Below the pieces are notes generated by a model. It was not told the origin of the DNA and did no database searches. It saw only the letters and a list, made by a program, of their open reading frames with translations. A stretch of 64,000 nt of DNA from NCBI RefSeq assembly GCF_000430725.1, contig NZ_KE387206.1, positions 287,516-351,515 of the forward strand, written 5' to 3'. How positions within the stretch are numbered: the first letter of the stretch is position 1; each line of letters opens with the position of its first letter. The position numbers and the translations under genes are program-made. Shown piece by piece: positions 10,136-17,337 of the stretch. This DNA is from Azohydromonas australica DSM 1124 (GTDB taxonomy: Bacteria > Pseudomonadota > Gammaproteobacteria > Burkholderiales > Burkholderiaceae_C).

Positions 10136-11284
10136 TCAGGACAGGGCGGAATCGCTGAACCGCTGCAGCTGCAGCCGTGCCTCGCGCAGCTCCAGCTCGA
10201 TGGCCGCGCGCGCCGTGAAGATGCGGTAGACCGACTCCAGCAGCAGCTCGTCGCCGCGCGGCGCGGTGTCCAGGAAGGCCAGGTGGCCCAGCATGCGCCC
10301 GTCCTGTGCCTGGATCGGGATGCCCAGGTAGGCCTCGTAGCCGGCTTCCACCGGATACAGGCGTTGCACCTCACTGCGGAAGAAGCACAGCCGCCCGCCG
10401 CCCACCACCTGCTCGCAGGGCGTGCCGGGCAGGCCGTACTCGACGTTGTCCTGCCACTGCTGCCCGGCCCAGCAGGCCAGCGTGCGCACGCGCGTGGGCG
10501 GCTGGTCGGCGCATTCGGTGATGAAGGCGCACTCCACCTCCAGCGCGCGCGCGAAGTGCCTCACCAGCGCCCTGAAGAAGGCTTCGCCGAAGGCGTCGGC
10601 GGTGCCGCGGGCCACGGCGTCGAGGATGGTCTCCACGCGCTTGAGCCGGGTGACGTCGGTGTCCAGGCCGACCATGCGGTAGGGCGTGCCGCTGGCATGG
10701 CGCAGCGCCACGCCGCGCGTGAGCACCCAGCGCAGGCTGCCGTCCTTGTGCTTCAGGCGCAGCTCGCCCTCGAAGCGGCACTGCGCGTCGGCCAGGTGGC
10801 GCTGCAGCGCCTGCTCCAGCGCGGGCAGGTCCTGCGGCTCCACGCAGCCGCGCCACTGCGCGCGCGAGTCGCCCAGCTCGTCCTCGGCGTAGCCCAGCAT
10901 GCTTTTCCAGCGCGGGGACAGCCGCATGCGGTCGGCGCCGAGGTCCCATTCCCACAGGCCGTCCTGGCTGCCGCGCAGCGCTAGCTCGTAGCGCTGCTCG
11001 CCCGCGCGCACGGCGGCCAGTGCCTCGCCGCGCTCGGCCTGGGCACGCTCCAGGGCCTGCTGCAGCGCGCCCAGGCGCTGCGCCTGGCCGGCCATCTGCA
11101 CCTTCAGCGCCAGCTCGCGCCGCCGTGCCCGCCAGCCCAGCGCGACGGCCAGCCCCAGCGCGCACACGAGCGCCGGCGCCAGCGCGGCGCTGCCCAGGCG
11201 CAGCGCGAGCCCGCCCAGCGCGGCGGCCAGGATCAGCAGCAGGCCCAGCACCCACGGGTACCGGCTCGGGACAGGGACGTTCAT
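10136..11284 (-). CDS. membrane PAS/GAF protein without recognised output domain
   Basis: 382 residues. Two N-terminal membrane helices (about 10-30 and 33-50), a basic stop-transfer and coiled coil to about residue 95, a PAS domain (SQDGLWEWDL at about 106-115, PAC end YRMVGLDTDVTRLKR near 203-217), then a GAF domain to the C-terminus. No kinase, GGDEF, EAL or HTH domain follows. The start ATG overlaps the end of the histidine kinase gene by 4 bp, so it is co-translated with the two-component system and may tune it. Domain calls are from motif pattern. Confidence 0.75.
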   Translation of the reverse strand: MNVPVPSRYPWVLGLLLILAAALGGLALRLGSAALAPALVCALGLAVALGWRARRRELALKVQMAGQAQRLGALQQALERAQAERGEALAAVRAGEQRYELALRGSQDGLWEWDLGADRMRLSPRWKSMLGYAEDELGDSRAQWRGCVEPQDLPALEQALQRHLADAQCRFEGELRLKHKDGSLRWVLTRGVALRHASGTPYRMVGLDTDVTRLKRVETILDAVARGTADAFGEAFFRALVRHFARALEVECAFITECADQPPTRVRTLACWAGQQWQDNVEYGLPGTPCEQVVGGGRLCFFRSEVQRLYPVEAGYEAYLGIPIQAQDGRMLGHLAFLDTAPRGDELLLESVYRIFTARAAIELELREARLQLQRFSDSALS

Positions 11285-12453
11285 GGCGCGGCGATGGTCC
11301 CGCCGGGCAGGGGCCGGGGGTGTGTCTCCATGTCTTTGTCGTTCGAAACGGTCAGCCCGGGCGCCAGCGGCAGGTCGAAGCTGAAGGTGGTGCCGTGGCC
11401 CGGCGTGCTGCGCACCCGCAGCTGCCCGCCGTGGAGCTGCACCATCAGCCGCGCGATGGCCAGGCCGAGCCCGGCGTGGTGGCGCGAGCCGGTGCGGTTG
11501 GCGCGGTAGAAGCGGTCGAACACCTTGTCGATCTCGTCGGCCGGGATGCCCACGCCGGTGTCGCTCACCGCCACCGTGGCGCGGCCTTGGTCCAGCCCCA
11601 GCTCCATCGTGACGCGGCCCCCTTCGGGCGTGTGGCGCAGCGCGTTCTCCACCAGGTTCTCCAGCACGCGCTCGACCATGCCGATGTCGGCCTCCACCAG
11701 CGGCATGGCGGCGCCGCAGGCGGCGTGCAGCGTGAGCTGGCGCTGCGCGGCGTCGAGGGCGAACTTCTGCGCCACGTCCTGCACCAGCTCCGCCAGCGGG
11801 AAGCGCTCGCATTGCGGATGCACGTCCTCGGCCTCCAGCTTGGTGAGCTGGAACAGGTCGTTGACCAGCCGGCCCAGCCGCTCGCTGTGCTTGGCCGCGA
11901 CTTCGAGGTAGTTGCGCTCCTCGGCCTCGGAGAGCTCGCCGCGGCGCAGCAGCAGGATCTCCAGGTAGCCCTGCATCGAGGCCAGCGGCGTGCGCAGGTC
12001 GTGCGAGACGTTGGCCAGCAGGTCGCGCCGGCGCGTGGCCACGCGCTCCAGCTCGCCGAGCTGGTCGGCGATGCGCCCGGTCATGCCTTCCACGTGCGCG
12101 GCCAGGCGCTCGATCTCGTCGCCGTGCGCGTCGGCCTCGGCCAGCGACAGCGGCGTGCGGAAGTCGGCGCGCTGGTCGTAAGCGTCCACCGCGTCCGCCA
12201 GGCGCTTGAGCCGCCGCGTGAAGAGCTGGAACACGCACAGCGCCGCCAGCAGCGAGAACACCACGCTGCCGATCATCACGTCGGTGGACAGCTCCAGCAG
12301 CCGCGAGGGCTCGAACATCGCCTGCGTCGCCACGACGAGCAGCCCGCCCACGGCGATGAAGGCCGCGGCCAGCAGGGCCGACAGCTTCAGCGACAGGCTG
12401 TTGCCCATGGGGCCGCGTGCGCGCGGCGGCTTGGGTTGGACGAGGAAGCTCAT
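11281..12453 (-). CDS. sensor histidine kinase of the bufferin-linked two-component system
   Basis: 390 residues: membrane helices at about 24-44 and 60-79 enclosing only about 15 periplasmic residues, HAMP (80-135), dimerisation/phosphoacceptor helix with His151 in NVSHDLRTPL, and HATPase with NLVENALRHT, DTGVGIP and the G-rich lid. The tiny periplasmic loop argues for sensing within the membrane or by a partner protein. The start overlaps the regulator stop by 4 bp, and its own stop overlaps the PAS/GAF gene. An open frame extending upstream is a shadow of the regulator. Confidence 0.9.
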   Translation of the reverse strand: MSFLVQPKPPRARGPMGNSLSLKLSALLAAAFIAVGGLLVVATQAMFEPSRLLELSTDVMIGSVVFSLLAALCVFQLFTRRLKRLADAVDAYDQRADFRTPLSLAEADAHGDEIERLAAHVEGMTGRIADQLGELERVATRRRDLLANVSHDLRTPLASMQGYLEILLLRRGELSEAEERNYLEVAAKHSERLGRLVNDLFQLTKLEAEDVHPQCERFPLAELVQDVAQKFALDAAQRQLTLHAACGAAMPLVEADIGMVERVLENLVENALRHTPEGGRVTMELGLDQGRATVAVSDTGVGIPADEIDKVFDRFYRANRTGSRHHAGLGLAIARLMVQLHGGQLRVRSTPGHGTTFSFDLPLAPGLTVSNDKDMETHPRPLPGGTIAAP

Positions 12454-13160
12454 GACTGCGACGCGAAGCGGTAGCCCACGCCCCACACGGTCTGGATGTG
12501 CGCCGGCTGCGCCGGGTCGCGCTCGATCTTGTTGCGAAGCCGGTTGATGTGGGAGTTCACCGTGTGCTCGTAGCCGCTGTGGGTGTAGCCCCAGACCTGG
12601 TCCAGCAGCTGCGCGCGGGTGAAGACGCGGCCCGGCGCGCGCGCGAAGTGCACCAGCAGCTCGAACTCCTTGGCCGTGAGGTCCACGCTGCGGCCCGAGA
12701 CCTGCACCTCGTGGCGGTCGAGGTCGATGCGCAGCTCGCCGGCCTCGATGAGGGTGCTCACGGGCGCGGCGGTCGCGGCCTCGAAATGCTCCTGGCGGCG
12801 CAGGATCGCCTTCACCCGCGCCGCCAGCTCCAGCATGGAGAAGGGTTTCGTGAGGTAGTCGTCCGCGCCCAGCTCCAGGCCGAGCACGCGGTCCAGCTCG
12901 GAGGACTTGGCGGTGAGCATGAGGATGGGCAGGTAGCCCTCGCCGCGGCTGCGCAGGCGCTTGCAGATCTGCAGCCCGTCCAGGCGCGGCAGCATCAGGT
13001 CCAGGATCAGCAGGTCCCAGCGCCCGCCCTCGGCCTCGGCCAGGCCGGTGACGCCGTCGCCGACCAGCCGGTGCTCGAAGCCCAGCTCGGCCAGTTGCAG
13101 CGTCACGAGGCGGCCGATGTCCGGGTCGTCCTCGATCACCAGCACGCGACGGGGGGTCAT
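12450..13160 (-). CDS. OmpR/PhoB-family response regulator
   Basis: 236 residues: receiver domain with acidic pair DD at 11-12, phosphoacceptor Asp54 in LLILDLMLPRLDG and LTKPF, followed by a winged-helix DNA-binding domain (VDLTAKEFELLVHFA, HTVNSHINRLRNKIE, GVGYRF). The start ATG at 13160 has AAGGAGAG upstream; a longer frame to 13217 is not used. The start overlaps the DUF2063 gene stop, placing the regulator in one unit with the peptide-maturation genes. OmpR-type proteins bind direct repeats of about 11-bp period, which occur in this locus at 14994 and 16234. Confidence 0.9.
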   Translation of the reverse strand: MTPRRVLVIEDDPDIGRLVTLQLAELGFEHRLVGDGVTGLAEAEGGRWDLLILDLMLPRLDGLQICKRLRSRGEGYLPILMLTAKSSELDRVLGLELGADDYLTKPFSMLELAARVKAILRRQEHFEAATAAPVSTLIEAGELRIDLDRHEVQVSGRSVDLTAKEFELLVHFARAPGRVFTRAQLLDQVWGYTHSGYEHTVNSHINRLRNKIERDPAQPAHIQTVWGVGYRFASQS

Positions 13161-14026
13161 GAGGGCTCTCCTTGGGGTGGGTGCGGGGCGGTAGAGGAAG
13201 GACATGAGGAGGTGCATGCCGTGAGCGGCGCTTCAGCTGGCGAGGTGTGATCCAAAGCACAAAAGCTTCCCAGCGCCAGATGCCGCATCAACACCGGCGG
13301 CAGCTCGAAGGCAGGGTCCGCCGCCAGCGCCACCGCGCACGCCGCCGCCAGCGGCTCGCCATCGTGCAGCGCCCGCAGCCACGCATATTCGCCCACGCCC
13401 AGCAGCCGGAACTCCACTTCCAGCGCGCGCTGCGCCACCAGCAGCCGCGTGCCGCCGCCTTGCCAGTCAATAGTCCCCAGGCTGTCTTCGGCGTTGCCCT
13501 GGTGCGCCTGCCACAGGTCCAGCACCGGCCAGTCGGAGGCCAGCAGCCGGGCGCAGGGCTGCAGGTCGAGCCGCAGCGCCGCCTGCTGCTCGGCCCCCAG
13601 CGCCGCCAGCGCGTCCAGCGACAGCGCCGGCACCGGTGCCTCGTGGTAGACGGCGTGGCAGGCCCATTCCAGCGCCGCCACGTCCGGCAGGTAGGGCAGC
13701 GATGCAGCCGGCGCGAAGCCGCGCAGGAAATCGGGCAGCTCCACGCCGAAGTCGTGCAGGTTGCCCGAGCGCGAGGGGAACGCGGAGATGAAGCGCCGCG
13801 CCAGCGCACGGAAGAAGTCTTCGCCCACCAGCTGCCGCACCACCGGGTACACCGCGCCCAGCGCCGCGCCGAGGCTCTCGAAGCAGTTGTTGCGGTAGAG
13901 CTGCAGCCGCCGCGCCGCGTCCAGCCCCGGCGTGGGACGCAGCAGTGCCGCGGCGGCGGTGGCGTCGCCGCGCTGGAGCAGAGCGTCCATCAACCGGCGT
14001 TGCAGCTCATGCAGGGCAGCAGGCAT
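13157..14026 (-). CDS. bufC: DUF2063 partner protein of the MNIO enzyme (BufC-like)
   Basis: 289 residues. The N-terminal domain (about 1-100) is the DUF2063 fold once called putative DNA-binding (RLQLYRNNCFESLGAALGAVYPVV, NLHDFGVELPDFL); the remainder is the recognition-type C-terminal domain. In bufferin systems this protein partners the DUF692 enzyme and presents the precursor. GGAGGA precedes the ATG at 14026, which overlaps the DUF692 gene by 20 bp. The last 30 or so residues run through the ribosome site of the downstream regulator and look like tail sequence (SSCPSSTAPHPPQ). Confidence 0.85.
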   Translation of the reverse strand: MPAALHELQRRLMDALLQRGDATAAAALLRPTPGLDAARRLQLYRNNCFESLGAALGAVYPVVRQLVGEDFFRALARRFISAFPSRSGNLHDFGVELPDFLRGFAPAASLPYLPDVAALEWACHAVYHEAPVPALSLDALAALGAEQQAALRLDLQPCARLLASDWPVLDLWQAHQGNAEDSLGTIDWQGGGTRLLVAQRALEVEFRLLGVGEYAWLRALHDGEPLAAACAVALAADPAFELPPVLMRHLALGSFCALDHTSPAEAPLTACTSSCPSSTAPHPPQGEPS

Positions 14027-14888
14027 GGGCGTGTTCCTCCATCAGTGCGGCGGCATGGTGCGCCTCGGCCACCAGCGTGGGCAGGGGCGGCAGATCGGCG
14101 TCCCACTCGATCAGCGTGGGCCGCGGCCCCAGCTGCCGCAGCACCTGCGCGTACAGCGCCCACACGTCGTCGCTCACATGGCGGCTGTGGGTGTCGATGA
14201 GGATCTCGGCGCCGTCGTCGAAGCGCCGGTGCGTGAAGCCCGCCAGGTGGTACTGCGCGACGGCCTCGGGCGGCAGCGCGGCCAGGTAGTCCGCGGGATC
14301 GAAGCCGTGGTTGCGTGCGCTCACGTACAGGTTGTTCACGTCCAACAGCAGGCCGCAGCCGCTGCGCCGCGCGACCTCGGCGACGAACGCCCATTCCGGC
14401 ATCTCGTCGGCCTCGAAGCGCAGGTAGCTGGAGAGGTTCTCCAGCAGCAGCGGTCGGCCCAGCGCCTCCTGCACCTGCTGCACCCGCGCCACCACGTGCG
14501 CCAGCGCCTCGCGCGTGAAGGGCAGGGGCAACAGATCGTTGGCGTAGAGGCCGTCCACGCAGCTCCAGCTCAGGTGCTCGGAGACCAGCGCGGGCTGCAC
14601 TTCGTCGATCAGCTCGCGCAGGTGGCGCAGGTGGTCCGCGCGCAGCGGGTCCACCGAGCCGATGGACAGCCCCACGCCGTGAAGGCTCAGCGCGCAGAGC
14701 TCGCGCGCGCGGCGCAGCCAGTGCAGCGGCGGCCCGCCGCGGCCGAAGTAGTTCTCGCTGTGCACCTCCACGAAGTCCACCCGCGGCTGCTGCTCCAGCA
14801 GCGCCGCGTGGTGCTCGGCGCGCAGGCCGATGCCGGCGGCACAGGGCGGCAGCGGGTGCGGGTGCGGGTGCGGGGGAGAGGGGTTCAT
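14007..14888 (-). CDS. bufB: DUF692 multinuclear non-heme iron oxidase (MNIO), BufB-like
   Basis: 293 residues of the TIM-barrel DUF692 family, now known as iron-dependent oxidases that remodel cysteines (for bufferins, to thiooxazoles) in ribosomal peptides. Visible metal-site motifs are DFVEVHSENYFG (Glu41, His43, Glu45), VSEHLSW, LLENLSSY, CGLLLDVNNLYV and HLAGFTHR. The N-terminus carries a short His-Pro run before the fold. The start at 14888 has an upstream GGAGCG; the longer open frame upstream is a shadow. It faces the precursor gene cluster across a 220-bp control region, leading a five-gene minus-strand operon. Confidence 0.9.
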   Translation of the reverse strand: MNPSPPHPHPHPLPPCAAGIGLRAEHHAALLEQQPRVDFVEVHSENYFGRGGPPLHWLRRARELCALSLHGVGLSIGSVDPLRADHLRHLRELIDEVQPALVSEHLSWSCVDGLYANDLLPLPFTREALAHVVARVQQVQEALGRPLLLENLSSYLRFEADEMPEWAFVAEVARRSGCGLLLDVNNLYVSARNHGFDPADYLAALPPEAVAQYHLAGFTHRRFDDGAEILIDTHSRHVSDDVWALYAQVLRQLGPRPTLIEWDADLPPLPTLVAEAHHAAALMEEHAHACCPA

Positions 14889-14973
14889 GCGCGCTCCTGG
14901 CGAGGCTGTAAAGACTTGCAAGCAGTCTAGGCAGCGGCGCGTGGCGCGCGGGGGGCGTGATGGAAAAGTGATC

Positions 14974-15052
14974 TTTGGTCGCCCCCCGTGCGGCGTGACC
15001 AAAACGTGACCAGCGCGCGACCGCGCGTTGAAGCCCGGCGACCAAATTGGTC
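14974..15052. promoter_or_regulatory. divergent control region of the bufferin locus with repeated GACCAAA motifs
   Basis: The 220 bp between bufB and the cupin gene hold a dyad TTTGGTC-N16-GACCAAA (14974-15003) and a perfect 13-bp palindrome GACCAAATTGGTC (15040-15052). The 14994-15011 stretch is a direct repeat CGTGACC-N4-CGTGACC. These lie where promoters for both arms are expected. The factor is not shown by the sequence; the locus's own OmpR-type regulator is the natural candidate. No convincing -10 element could be fixed. Confidence 0.5.
14994..15011 (+). promoter_or_regulatory. direct repeat CGTGACC-N4-CGTGACC, candidate response-regulator box
   Basis: Two identical 7-mers separated by AAAA give an 11-bp period, the geometry of OmpR/PhoB-type operators such as the Pho box. 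A near-identical copy (17 of 18 bases) occurs at 16234-16251 before the precursor gene, and nothing else in the locus explains its conservation. Confidence 0.55.
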
Positions 15053-15108
15053 TGCGGGCGGCTCGATACGGGCCGGTCCATGCAACCTCTTCCGATGGAG
15101 CACACCGC

Positions 15109-15609
15109 ATGAACCGCATGACTTCCTCCTCCTGGCGCCGCGTGGCGCAAGCCACCGTTGTGGCCGCCGTCGCCGCGCTGGGCGCCACGGCCGCGCGGGC
15201 CGGCGAATGCCCGGCCGACCAGCGCGTCCCCGACGGCCGCGGCCAGGCCATGGGACCGGCCATGCCGCAGGGCGTCACGGACGTGGTGCGCGCCATGACG
15301 GACCTCTCCCGCGAGCCGCTGGCGCTGCAGGGACGGGCCTTCAGGCTGCGCCAGCTCGACATCCAGCCCGGCGGCATCGTGCCCTGGCACAGCCACGACA
15401 ACCGCCCGGCCATGATCTACACGGTCTCGGGCGAGGTCACCGAGTACGCCAGCAGCTGCGCCGTGCCCATCGTGCACCGCGCCGGCGACGTCGCGCCCGA
15501 GAAGAACGGCACGTCGCACTGGTGGAAGAACACCGGCTCCACCCCGGCGGTGCTGATCTCGGTCGATCTTTTCCCCGTCGACAAGCCGCACATGGAACAC
15601 GACATGTGA
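15109..15609 (+). CDS. exported cupin-domain protein
   Basis: 166 residues. TGGAG at 15096-15100 supports the ATG at 15109; a longer frame from 15028 reads through the control region. Residues 1-31 are a Sec signal (WRR followed by an alanine-rich core ending AARAG). The mature part is a single-domain cupin: GGIVPWHSHDNRPAMIYTVSGE supplies metal-binding histidines and a Glu-bearing strand, and VHRAGDVAPEKNGTSHWWKN completes the second motif. Likely a periplasmic metal-binding protein. It is the first gene of the plus arm facing bufB and carries the shared 18-bp element upstream. No enzymatic role can be assigned. Confidence 0.78.
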   Translation: MNRMTSSSWRRVAQATVVAAVAALGATAARAGECPADQRVPDGRGQAMGPAMPQGVTDVVRAMTDLSREPLALQGRAFRLRQLDIQPGGIVPWHSHDNRPAMIYTVSGEVTEYASSCAVPIVHRAGDVAPEKNGTSHWWKNTGSTPAVLISVDLFPVDKPHMEHDM

Positions 15610-15678
15610 CGCCCGTGCCGCGGCGCGGGCCGCCGGGCCCGTGCCGCCGCAGCGTCCCTGTGTCTCTCGGAGGCCGCC

Positions 15679-16215
15679 ATGAACATCCGCCATCCCGAAC
15701 AGCACCTGCGGCTCGCGCTCGCGTCCGCGCTGGCCACCGACCTGGAAGCCGTGGACGACGCGCTGTCGCTTCCGCCCGAAGGCGGGGCCGGGGCCGCGTC
15801 GCCGCGCCGTCCCCGCGAGGACGAGTGCAACGTCGTGCTCTTCGGCCAGTTCTGGCCCGCGGCGCTGCTGGGCGTGCAGGCCCAGGTGCGCATGGTGGAG
15901 GCGGACACGGTGGTGGTCGCCGGCCCCGCGGGCGACGCCTGCGTCTATGCCGCGGGGCGGCTGCTGTACCGGGTGGCGCATCCGAACCGGCGCTTCTTCC
16001 TGGACCTGTCCGCGCAGTCCATGGCGCAGCCCGCGGCGCAGGCCGCCTACGAGGGCCGCGACAGCGCCGACCTGGAGGCCGTGGACTACGAGCTCGAAGG
16101 CGCGCTGGCGCGCCTGTGCGGCGCCGCGCAGCACCTGGCTTCCGGCGAGGCGCTGAGCGCCGCGCGCGTGCTGCGCGAGTACGTGTTGCGCTTCGAGGCG
16201 CTGGCCGCGGCCTGA
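15679..16215 (+). CDS. conserved-looking unknown protein in bufferin locus
   Basis: 178 residues, not recognised. GGAGG lies 5 bp before the ATG. The protein has no signal peptide or membrane helix. It looks folded and mixed alpha/beta, with a strand-rich middle (NVVLFGQFWPAALL, TVVVAGPAGDACVYAAG, RRFFLDLSAQSM) and a helical C-terminus. Third-position GC bias is normal for the region, which supports it as a real gene. It lies between the cupin and the DUF2282 precursor, 70 bp after the former, and is probably co-transcribed with the cupin. Confidence 0.65.
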   Translation: MNIRHPEQHLRLALASALATDLEAVDDALSLPPEGGAGAASPRRPREDECNVVLFGQFWPAALLGVQAQVRMVEADTVVVAGPAGDACVYAAGRLLYRVAHPNRRFFLDLSAQSMAQPAAQAAYEGRDSADLEAVDYELEGALARLCGAAQHLASGEALSAARVLREYVLRFEALAAA

Positions 16216-16233
16216 GCAAGCCACGCAGGGCGC

Positions 16234-16251
16234 CGTGACCAAAACGTGATC
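16234..16251 (+). promoter_or_regulatory. second copy of the 18-bp direct repeat, upstream of the precursor gene
   Basis: CGTGACC-AAAA-CGTGATC differs at one base from the element at 14994-15011. Similarity continues downstream in a looser way (GCGTGAACCC compared with GCGTTGAAGCCC, then ACCAGACTG compared with ACCAAATTG), so whole promoters rather than single boxes appear duplicated. It lies 127 bp before the precursor start. Confidence 0.55.
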
Positions 16252-16377
16252 TTCGCGCCACGGCCGCGTGAACCCTGGAAACCAGACTGTGTTCACGGCG
16301 CGATTGAAGTTGCCACGGCAACCAGGACGCTCCGGCCGAGCCCTCAACCCTTTCCCTCACTGACCAAGGAGTCCGAC

Positions 16378-16701
16378 ATGAGCACCCAATCCAAGACCCT
16401 CGTTGCCGCTTCGATCGCCACGCTGGTGGCGCTGGGCGGATCGCTCGCCAGCGGCCCGGCGCTGGCCGCCAAGGGCGACATGGAGAAATGCGCCGGCATC
16501 GTCAAGGCCGGCAAGAACGACTGCGGCACCAGCAAGAGCGCCTGCGCCGGCACCTCCACCATGGACCGCGACGCCGAAGCCTGGGTCTTCGTGCCCAAGG
16601 GCACCTGCGCCCGCATCGCCGGCGGCATGGTCACGGACAAGCCGGAGAACGTGCACGGCGGGGCGGCGGCGCTGATGAAGGACGGGAAGAAGGCGGGGTG
16701 A
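16378..16701 (+). CDS. bufA: DUF2282 bufferin-type precursor peptide
   Basis: 107 residues. AAGGAG precedes the ATG at 16378. Residues 1-31 are a Sec signal ending ALAA. The mature part holds four cysteines at 38, 49, 56 and 77 in EKCAGIVKAGKNDCG, SACAG and KGTCARIAGG, the DUF2282 pattern. In characterised bufferins an MNIO enzyme oxidises core cysteines and the exported product binds copper. The divergent bufB/bufC pair and the downstream DoxX gene complete the expected set. The C-terminal tail after residue 84 is flexible and lysine-rich. Confidence 0.9.
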   Translation: MSTQSKTLVAASIATLVALGGSLASGPALAAKGDMEKCAGIVKAGKNDCGTSKSACAGTSTMDRDAEAWVFVPKGTCARIAGGMVTDKPENVHGGAAALMKDGKKAG

Positions 16702-16732
16702 GGCGGCCTGTCCGGGCAGTTTTTGGGTACTG

Positions 16733-16756
16733 GCCGTGAGCTGGTCTGCTCACGGC
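16733..16756 (+). repeat. inverted repeat between bufA and doxX
   Basis: Perfect 8-bp arms GCCGTGAG and CTCACGGC around an 8-base loop lie 31 bp after the bufA stop. There is no T tract, so it is not a classical terminator. It could stabilise the bufA message or reduce readthrough, a usual way to express a small precursor above its downstream genes. Confidence 0.55.
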
Positions 16757-16818
16757 GAATGCCGCCCAACCATCGACCCGTCCCGAGCGTCTGCACACAG
16801 CATTCAGGAGTAAGCAAC

Positions 16819-17325
16819 GTGCATTACGTCAACTCGCATTCGAGCCTCTCCACCGCCGCACCCCCTGGCTTCGCCCGGCGTGTCCTGGAGCAGGGCCGCC
16901 GCCTGGTGCGTGGCCTGGACCATCTTTCCCCGGTGGTGGACCTGGTGCTGCGCCTCTTCGTTGCCGCCGTCTTCTTCAAGTCCGGACTGACCAAGCTCGC
17001 GAGCTGGGACTCGACGCTGGCCCTGTTCGAGAACGAGTACGCCGTGCCGCTGCTGCCGCCGGAGCTGGCGGCGCTGCTGGGGACGGGGGTGGAGCTGTTC
17101 TTCCCGGTGCTGCTGGTGCTGGGTCTGGGCACGCGGCTGTCCGCCGCGGTGCTGTTCGTGTTCAACGTCGTGGCCGTCATCTCCTATCCGGACCTGGGCG
17201 CCGTGGGCCTGAAGGATCACCAGACCTGGGGCCTGCTGCTGCTGGTGACGCTCACGCACGGCCCCGGCGCGCTGTCGCTGGACCGGCTGCTTGGCCGCCG
17301 CGCGTGGCCGGCCTCGGCCCGCTGA
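16819..17325 (+). CDS. DoxX family membrane protein
   Basis: 168 residues starting at GTG 16819, which follows AGGAG (16806-16810); a longer frame from 16723 covers the inverted repeat and is not used. Four membrane helices follow a 40-residue soluble N-terminus. The DoxX marks are VLRLFVAAVFFKSGLTKLASWDSTLALFE and a second helix pair ending NVVAVISYPDL. DoxX proteins usually accompany DUF692/DUF2063/DUF2282 genes and are thought to be redox-linked membrane partners. The oxidoreductase gene starts 12 bp later, so the two are probably one operon. Confidence 0.88.
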   Translation: MHYVNSHSSLSTAAPPGFARRVLEQGRRLVRGLDHLSPVVDLVLRLFVAAVFFKSGLTKLASWDSTLALFENEYAVPLLPPELAALLGTGVELFFPVLLVLGLGTRLSAAVLFVFNVVAVISYPDLGAVGLKDHQTWGLLLLVTLTHGPGALSLDRLLGRRAWPASAR

Positions 17326-17337
17326 AGGAGCGCGGCC

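Noticed and set aside
13990..16347. 785-residue minus-strand frame across the divergent bufferin region
   Set aside because: It runs through bufB in the wrong frame, the promoter region and three plus-strand genes with clear domains.
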